The translations under genes were made by a program, and so were the position numbers. From Natrinema versiforme (GTDB lineage Archaea > Halobacteriota > Halobacteria > Halobacteriales > Natrialbaceae): a stretch of DNA of 64,000 nt. This document shows, piece after piece, positions 59,814 to 64,000 of this stretch; positions within the stretch are counted from its first letter, which is position 1, and every line of letters begins with the position of its first letter. The stretch spans positions 3,534,001-3,598,000 of the forward strand of contig NZ_CP040330.1 of the NCBI RefSeq assembly GCF_005576615.1. Direction: 5' to 3'. The notes below the pieces were generated by a model. It was not told the DNA's origin. It did no database searches and saw only the letters and a list, made by a program, of their open reading frames with translations.

Positions 59814-60818
59814 TTAGCTCGTACAGTTCCCGACGTTATCGAGAGCGGTTTCGCCGTCGTCCTTCCGGCGTTTCGCAGTGACCGCGTCGCCCTCGGCCGC
59901 GGCCCCCGCCGCCTCGGCGAACGCCGACGCTGCATCCCGCAGGTGTCGGGTCTGACACTCCGCCGTGTCGAAATGGCCGGCGAGTCCGTCGGGCGCGTTC
60001 GCCGTGCCGTCCTCGAGTTGCTGGTGTGCCGTCGAGAACGTCGAGTCGGCGGTTTCGAACGCCGCCTGTGCGTCCTCGTACGCACCGTTTTCGAAGTCGT
60101 CTCGGCCCTGCTCGAGCGCGCCGTACCCCTCGTCGGGGTCCAGCGTCGCGTCGTAGGCCGCGGCCAGCGTCTCGAGCGAGGTGACGACATCGCCGAGAGT
60201 GGCGGCTCCCGCCTCCAAGTCGGCGATATCGATGCCAGCAAGGTCGTTAAGCCTGTCGCCGTCGAGGCCCTGGATCGTCGCGTTCGCCTCGTCCCAGCGC
60301 TCGTGGGCGTCGGCGATCTCGGTGTGGCGCTCGCCGACGGTTTCGCTCGCGCCCTCGATATCGCCCTCGTCTTCGATCGCTGCGGTGACCTCCTCGATGT
60401 CCGCGGAGATTCCCTCGTCGGTGACCGTCGCCGTGACAGCGACCAGCCCCTCGATGGCGTCCGCGTACGCCCGGAGCGTGTCGATGTCGGCCTGCCGGTC
60501 GTCACCCAGTTCGGACTCGGCGGTCTCGAGGTGGTCTCTGGCGTCGGCGATCCCCGTCCGCGGTTCCTCGGGATCGAACTCGACCGTTTCGGGGTCCTCG
60601 AGGTCGCCGAGTTCGTCCAGCGGTTGGGCGGCCTCGTTCAGCCTGCCGGCGGCCCGATCGAGCGCGCGTTCGCCGGTCCGGCTGCCGGTATCGCCGGAAT
60701 CGGCGTCGTTCGTCTCGGACGACCCGCCGAGGTCGTCGAGGCAGCCGGCGAGTCCCGCGAGAAGTCCGGTGCTCGCGCCGGCCGCGCCGGTCCGAGCGAG
60801 ATACTGTCGACGGTTCAT
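59814..60818 (-). CDS. Tat lipoprotein, helical
   Basis: 334 residues. Signal MNRRQYLARTGAAGASTGLL then lipobox AGC. The mature chain is almost all helical, acidic and Ala-rich, with repeated DLEDPET and ADAHERWDEANAT-type segments, and it ends in a Cys (NVGNCTS) that could pair with CQTRHL. No enzymatic motif. Similar in style to the accessory lipoprotein at 52446. Confidence 0.8.
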   Translation of the reverse strand: MNRRQYLARTGAAGASTGLLAGLAGCLDDLGGSSETNDADSGDTGSRTGERALDRAAGRLNEAAQPLDELGDLEDPETVEFDPEEPRTGIADARDHLETAESELGDDRQADIDTLRAYADAIEGLVAVTATVTDEGISADIEEVTAAIEDEGDIEGASETVGERHTEIADAHERWDEANATIQGLDGDRLNDLAGIDIADLEAGAATLGDVVTSLETLAAAYDATLDPDEGYGALEQGRDDFENGAYEDAQAAFETADSTFSTAHQQLEDGTANAPDGLAGHFDTAECQTRHLRDAASAFAEAAGAAAEGDAVTAKRRKDDGETALDNVGNCTS

Positions 60819-60947
60819 TCCTACTCGAGGGTACGTCTAGAGGTGCATTAACGTAGTGGCACAGTGAGTGTCACTCGGCGCGACCGGACTGTGCGCTCGA
60901 GGTGAAAGCGAGGGAATCGATGCCTCGAGTCGAAAACGGGCGGTAGA

Positions 60948-62342
60948 TTACCCGAACGGACCCATCCCGCCCATGCCACCGCCTCCGCCACCGCCGCCCT
61001 GTTGCATCTGCTGCATCATGCGCTGCATCTCCTGTTCGGAGCCCATGCCTTGGAACTGCTTCATCGTGCGTTCCATCATCTTGTACTGCTGGAGCAGTTG
61101 GCGGACCTGCTCTTCTTCGGTGCCGGAGCCGCGGGCGATGCGCTGGATCTGGCTCGCACCGATGGCCTTCGGATACTCCTTTTCGGCCTCGGTCATCGAG
61201 TCCATGATCACCGTAAACGTCTGCATCCGCTCTTGGGTGACGTCCATGGCGTCCTCGGGAAGTTGGTCCTTGATCCCGCCGCCGAGCCCGGGGATCATGT
61301 CCATGACCTGATCGAGCGGCCCCATGTTGTTCATCGCCTCCATCTGCTTTTGCATGTCGTTTAAGGTGAACTGGCCCTGCAGCATGTCCTCGGGGTCCCA
61401 GTCCTCTTCCTCCATGTCCGTCTGCTCCATCGCGCGCTCGACGCGCTCGGCGAGCTGGCTGAGATCGCCCATGCCGAGCAGCCGCGAGATGAAGCCGTCG
61501 GGCTCGAAGCGCTCGACGTCTTGGACCTCCTCGCCGGTCCCGAGGAAGGCGATCGAGGAATCGGTCTGGTCGACGGCAGTCAGCGCGCCGCCACCTTTCG
61601 CCGTCCCGTCTAACTTCGTGATGACGACGCCGTCGATGCCGATCGACTCGTCGAACTGCTGGGCCTGCTCTTTCGCGCCCTGTCCGATCGCCGCGTCGAG
61701 GACGAGCAACGAGGTATCGGGGTCGACGACGCCCTCGATCTGCTCGATCTCGTCGATCAGGTCGTCCTCGAGCGCGTGGCGACCGGCCGTGTCCACGATG
61801 TGGATGTCGGCGTCGCTCGTCTCCTCGAGTCCCTTCCGGGCGATCTCGACCGGGTCGTCGTTGTCCGGGTTGCCATAGAAGTCGACCTCGGCGCGCTCGG
61901 CCATCTCCTCGGCCTGATCGTACGCGCCGGGGCGGAAGGTGTCCGTCTGGATGACCGCCGGTCGCAGCCCCTTCGTGGAGAACCACCACGCCATCTTCGC
62001 GGCGGAGGTCGTCTTCCCCGACCCCTGCAGTCCCGCGAGGAGGATCGTCTGTTCCTCGAGGGGCAACTCCGTGGAGTCGCCGATGAGATCGACCAGCTCC
62101 TCGTAGACGATGCGGAGCACGAAGTCCCGCGCCGGCGTGCCGGCGGGCGGTTCCTCCTCTAAGGCGCGCTCCTCGATGTTGTCCGACAGCTCCATCACGA
62201 GCGAGACGTCGACGTCGGCGGAGAGCAGCGATCGCTGGATCTCCTTGACGATCTCCTCGATATCTTCTTCGCTGAGTCGCGACTTCCCGCGGAGCTTGTC
62301 CAAGGTCCCCCGCAGAGACGTCCCGAGATCGTCGAGTACCAT
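60948..62342 (-). CDS. srp54: Signal recognition particle 54 kDa protein
   Basis: 464 residues from the ATG at 62342 ([20 protein letters not shown]). N domain, then G domain with [26 protein letters not shown] and [13 protein letters not shown], then the methionine-rich M domain ([27 protein letters not shown]) and a Gly-rich tail. It binds signal sequences and 7S RNA and drives cotranslational targeting by GTP hydrolysis. A TTTAACG box lies 27 nt before the ATG. Longer upstream frame extensions are rejected. Confidence 0.97.
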   Translation of the reverse strand: MVLDDLGTSLRGTLDKLRGKSRLSEEDIEEIVKEIQRSLLSADVDVSLVMELSDNIEERALEEEPPAGTPARDFVLRIVYEELVDLIGDSTELPLEEQTILLAGLQGSGKTTSAAKMAWWFSTKGLRPAVIQTDTFRPGAYDQAEEMAERAEVDFYGNPDNDDPVEIARKGLEETSDADIHIVDTAGRHALEDDLIDEIEQIEGVVDPDTSLLVLDAAIGQGAKEQAQQFDESIGIDGVVITKLDGTAKGGGALTAVDQTDSSIAFLGTGEEVQDVERFEPDGFISRLLGMGDLSQLAERVERAMEQTDMEEEDWDPEDMLQGQFTLNDMQKQMEAMNNMGPLDQVMDMIPGLGGGIKDQLPEDAMDVTQERMQTFTVIMDSMTEAEKEYPKAIGASQIQRIARGSGTEEEQVRQLLQQYKMMERTMKQFQGMGSEQEMQRMMQQMQQGGGGGGGGMGGMGPFG

Positions 62343-62364
62343 TTGCTCGGTATACGTGGCGATG

Positions 62365-62373
62365 GCGTTAAAG
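62365..62373 (-). promoter_or_regulatory. TATA box of srp54
   Basis: CCTTTAACG on the minus strand, centred 27 nt before the srp54 ATG; consistent with a leaderless transcript. Confidence 0.55.
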
Positions 62374-62480
62374 GCTTTTTCTACGACCGACACGAACGAT
62401 CCGGTTCGAACGGGACCGAGACACGGCGGACCGCGTGCGTCGTCGATGCGTATTTCACTCGAGCGGGCCAATCCCCGCCC

Positions 62481-62702
62481 ATGAGTTCCGATGCAGACGT
62501 CGACCCCTCGGAGTACGAGGCCCTCGCCGATGCGGACGTGACCATGCGACAAAACGACCACGGGCTCCACATCGCCGACGACGAGGCCACCGGCGTCTCG
62601 AGTCAGGGCCAGACGCCGGAAGACGCCCTCGAGAACCTCGCGGCGGCGGTCGAGTCCTACCGGGAGGCATCGGCGGACGATACGGGCGACGACTGGCTGT
62701 AA
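62481..62702 (+). CDS. HicB-like protein, no HicA partner seen
   Basis: 73 residues from the ATG at 62481. The region [25 protein letters not shown] matches the HicB antitoxin core (GxxTQGDTxEEAxxN). No HicA-like toxin is adjacent. Haloarchaea often carry such orphan HicB-like proteins; a housekeeping regulatory role is possible. Confidence 0.75.
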   Translation: MSSDADVDPSEYEALADADVTMRQNDHGLHIADDEATGVSSQGQTPEDALENLAAAVESYREASADDTGDDWL

Positions 62703-62778
62703 GACGGCTAACGGGCCGTGTTTTCTACGATTGGACCAGAGTGACTATCGGATAGTGCAGCGAACGATAGCCCGACGT

Positions 62779-63285
62779 ATGGACGACTCACGACAGGCTT
62801 CGACGGAACGAACTGCGTCCTCGATCGCTCGTCGACGCGTCCTTCGAGCGGGAACGGGGCTTATAGCAACGGGTCTCGGAATCGCGACGCTCGGCGGCCA
62901 GGCGGCCGCACACTTCCCGCCGGAACTCGAGATCGAGGTCAGGCCGGGCAGCGACACGGCACCGATCAATCCCGACAGCTGCGGCATGGTTCCCGTCGCG
63001 GTCGTACAGACTGACGAGTTCGACCCGACGAGCGAGGCCGTTCGGTACCGGTTCGGCGCACCCGACATCGTCGCCGACGGCGGCGGTGCGCGACCGGTCC
63101 ACGACACGGTCGCTGACGTGACCGGCGACGGTCAGGAGGATCGTCTCCTGCACTTCCGGACCGACGAGACGGGATTCGACGGCGACGAATCGATGGGACG
63201 ACTCGAATGGGAACGCAGCGACGACGGGAGCCACGGATACGCCGGCACTGCGCCCATAACCATCGTCGGTCGACGAAGCAAGTAG
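62779..63285 (+). CDS. Tat-exported calcium-binding-like protein
   Basis: 168 residues from the ATG at 62779. Signal SIARRRVLRAGTGLIATGLG to QAAAH. The mature part has an ELEIEVRPGSDTAPINPDSCG beginning and DTVADVTGDGQEDRLLHFRTDE, a pattern found in bacterial secreted proteins with Asp-rich, calcium-loop-like DxTGDG motifs. Secreted in soluble form; function unknown. Confidence 0.78.
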   Translation: MDDSRQASTERTASSIARRRVLRAGTGLIATGLGIATLGGQAAAHFPPELEIEVRPGSDTAPINPDSCGMVPVAVVQTDEFDPTSEAVRYRFGAPDIVADGGGARPVHDTVADVTGDGQEDRLLHFRTDETGFDGDESMGRLEWERSDDGSHGYAGTAPITIVGRRSK

Positions 63286-63342
63286 CGCTGCCCGTCGCCC
63301 CCACTGGCGAACGAGGAGGGTGTCGGGCATAGCAGGCGCTCG

Positions 63343-63349
63343 TTTTAGG
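63343..63349 (+). promoter_or_regulatory. TATA box of flavin disulfide reductase gene
   Basis: TTTTAGG centred about 28 nt before the ATG at 63374. Confidence 0.5.
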
Positions 63350-63373
63350 CGGCCGTCCGTGGTCGGGTGGGGT

Positions 63374-64000
63374 ATGGACGCGTACGATATCGTCGTGCTC
63401 GGCGGCGGCTCGGGCAGTCAGGTCGCGACCGCGGCCGCCGACCGGGGCCTCGAGGCGGCCGTCGTCGAACCCGGGCCGCTCGGCGGTGCCTGTATCACTC
63501 GCGGCTGCGTGCCCTCGAAGGCGCTCATCCACCGCGCGGATATCATGGAGGAGGTCCGAGGGGCCGAAACGTTCGGCATCCCCGCGGAGTTGCACGACCA
63601 CGAGTACGGCGAGATCACGGCCTCGATCCACGACACGGTGTACGAGAAGGCGGAGCACCAAGAATCGAGCCTACAGGACAGCGAGAACGTTACCCTCTAC
63701 CGCGGCGAGGGCCGATTCGTCGACGACCGAACGATAGAAATCGACGCAGCGGACGGCGAGAGAGGGGACGACCGAATCCGCGGCGACGCCGTCGTCATCG
63801 CCGTCGGCGGCCGGCCGATGGTCCCGCCGATCGACGGCCTCGAGGACGTGGATTTTCTCACGAGCGACGACGCGCTCTTCCTCGAGGAGCGACCCGACGA
63901 ACTCGCGATCGTCGGCGGCGGCTACATCGGTGCCGAACTGGGCTATTTCTTCGGCGCGCTCGGAACCGACGTGTCGATCGTCGGCCGCAGCGACCGGCTC
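63374..64000 (+). CDS. Pyridine nucleotide-disulfide oxidoreductase (dihydrolipoamide dehydrogenase/mercuric reductase-like), 3' truncated
   Basis: 209 residues are visible. MDAYDIVVLGGGSGSQVATA binds FAD, and GGACITRGCVPSKALI holds the redox-active cysteine pair. VVIAVGGRP and IVGGGYIGAELGYFF mark the second FAD motif and the start of the NAD domain. The gene continues past the window. Family members reduce lipoamide, mercury or other disulfides; which one is not shown. Confidence 0.92.
   Translation, partial: MDAYDIVVLGGGSGSQVATAAADRGLEAAVVEPGPLGGACITRGCVPSKALIHRADIMEEVRGAETFGIPAELHDHEYGEITASIHDTVYEKAEHQESSLQDSENVTLYRGEGRFVDDRTIEIDAADGERGDDRIRGDAVVIAVGGRPMVPPIDGLEDVDFLTSDDALFLEERPDELAIVGGGYIGAELGYFFGALGTDVSIVGRSDRL

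Noticed and set aside
1-64000. CRISPR arrays, rRNA genes and insertion sequences
   Set aside because: No regularly spaced repeats, no rRNA-like conserved stretches and no transposase motifs were seen.

Overview
The window is chromosomal DNA from a haloarchaeon. The DNA is GC-rich, most proteins are strongly acidic, CTCGAG is very common, many starts lie about 26 nt from a TATA box (leaderless transcripts), and many genes belong to families known only from halophilic archaea. The order Natrialbales (Natrinema/Haloterrigena-like) is a reasonable guess, but this is inference. I saw no rRNA, CRISPR array or complete insertion sequence.

Layout. 0-2.8 kb: 3' part of an archaeal Ski2-family helicase and two small haloarchaeal genes. 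2.8-6.6 kb: tRNA-Pro followed by an island with a decayed DUF7845 gene, a conserved structured non-coding block and an AT-rich KAP P-loop NTPase gene. 6.7-11.7 kb: a two-gene formate dehydrogenase operon (NuoF-like plus NuoG/FdhF-like). 12-19.7 kb: a zinc-ribbon microprotein, a DUF502 membrane protein, MCM helicase with a 180-residue mini-intein in its P-loop, a TFB factor and threonine synthase. 20-29.3 kb: nine collinear genes for arginine synthesis on the LysW carrier (argG, argH, lysW, argX, argC, argB, argD, argE, argF in transcription order). 29.4-48.2 kb: housekeeping genes including a membrane HTH protein, a thiosulfate-uptake/TusA/rhodanese set, XPD helicase, a CDF transporter, threonine aldolase, an M29 aminopeptidase, UspA, an esterase/VOC/FAD operon, a glutamate-cysteine ligase-like enzyme and a C45 acyltransferase.

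48.2-57.7 kb is accessory DNA. First comes an AT-rich pair: a Tat-exported, membrane-anchored protein and a small multi-pass membrane protein. Then comes an integrative element of about 7.4 kb bounded by a 13-bp direct repeat. One copy lies just beyond the integrase gene (50297-50309); the other lies inside the 3' end of tRNA-Arg (57643-57655). The element carries a tyrosine recombinase, a PhiH1-repressor-like regulator, small DNA-binding proteins, a lipoprotein, an AT-rich gene with a HEPN-like motif, and a zinc-finger/DUF7845 operon. 57.9-64 kb returns to core genes: lipoproteins, a UPF0200 kinase-like protein with its UPF0201 partner, SRP54, a HicB-like protein and a truncated flavin disulfide reductase.

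Main observations. (1) The 3' part of the DUF7845 gene and about 260 bp of structured non-coding DNA occur twice in inverted orientation, 51 kb apart, and each copy abuts a different AT-rich, defence-like cargo gene (KAP NTPase or HEPN-like). (2) argF, the M29 aminopeptidase gene and tRNA-Pro each have a diverged copy of their own 3' end 125-145 nt downstream. In the two protein genes the copies differ almost only synonymously. (3) A 30-codon arginine-rich leaderless reading frame lies upstream of argG. All calls come from reading the sequence; no database search was run.
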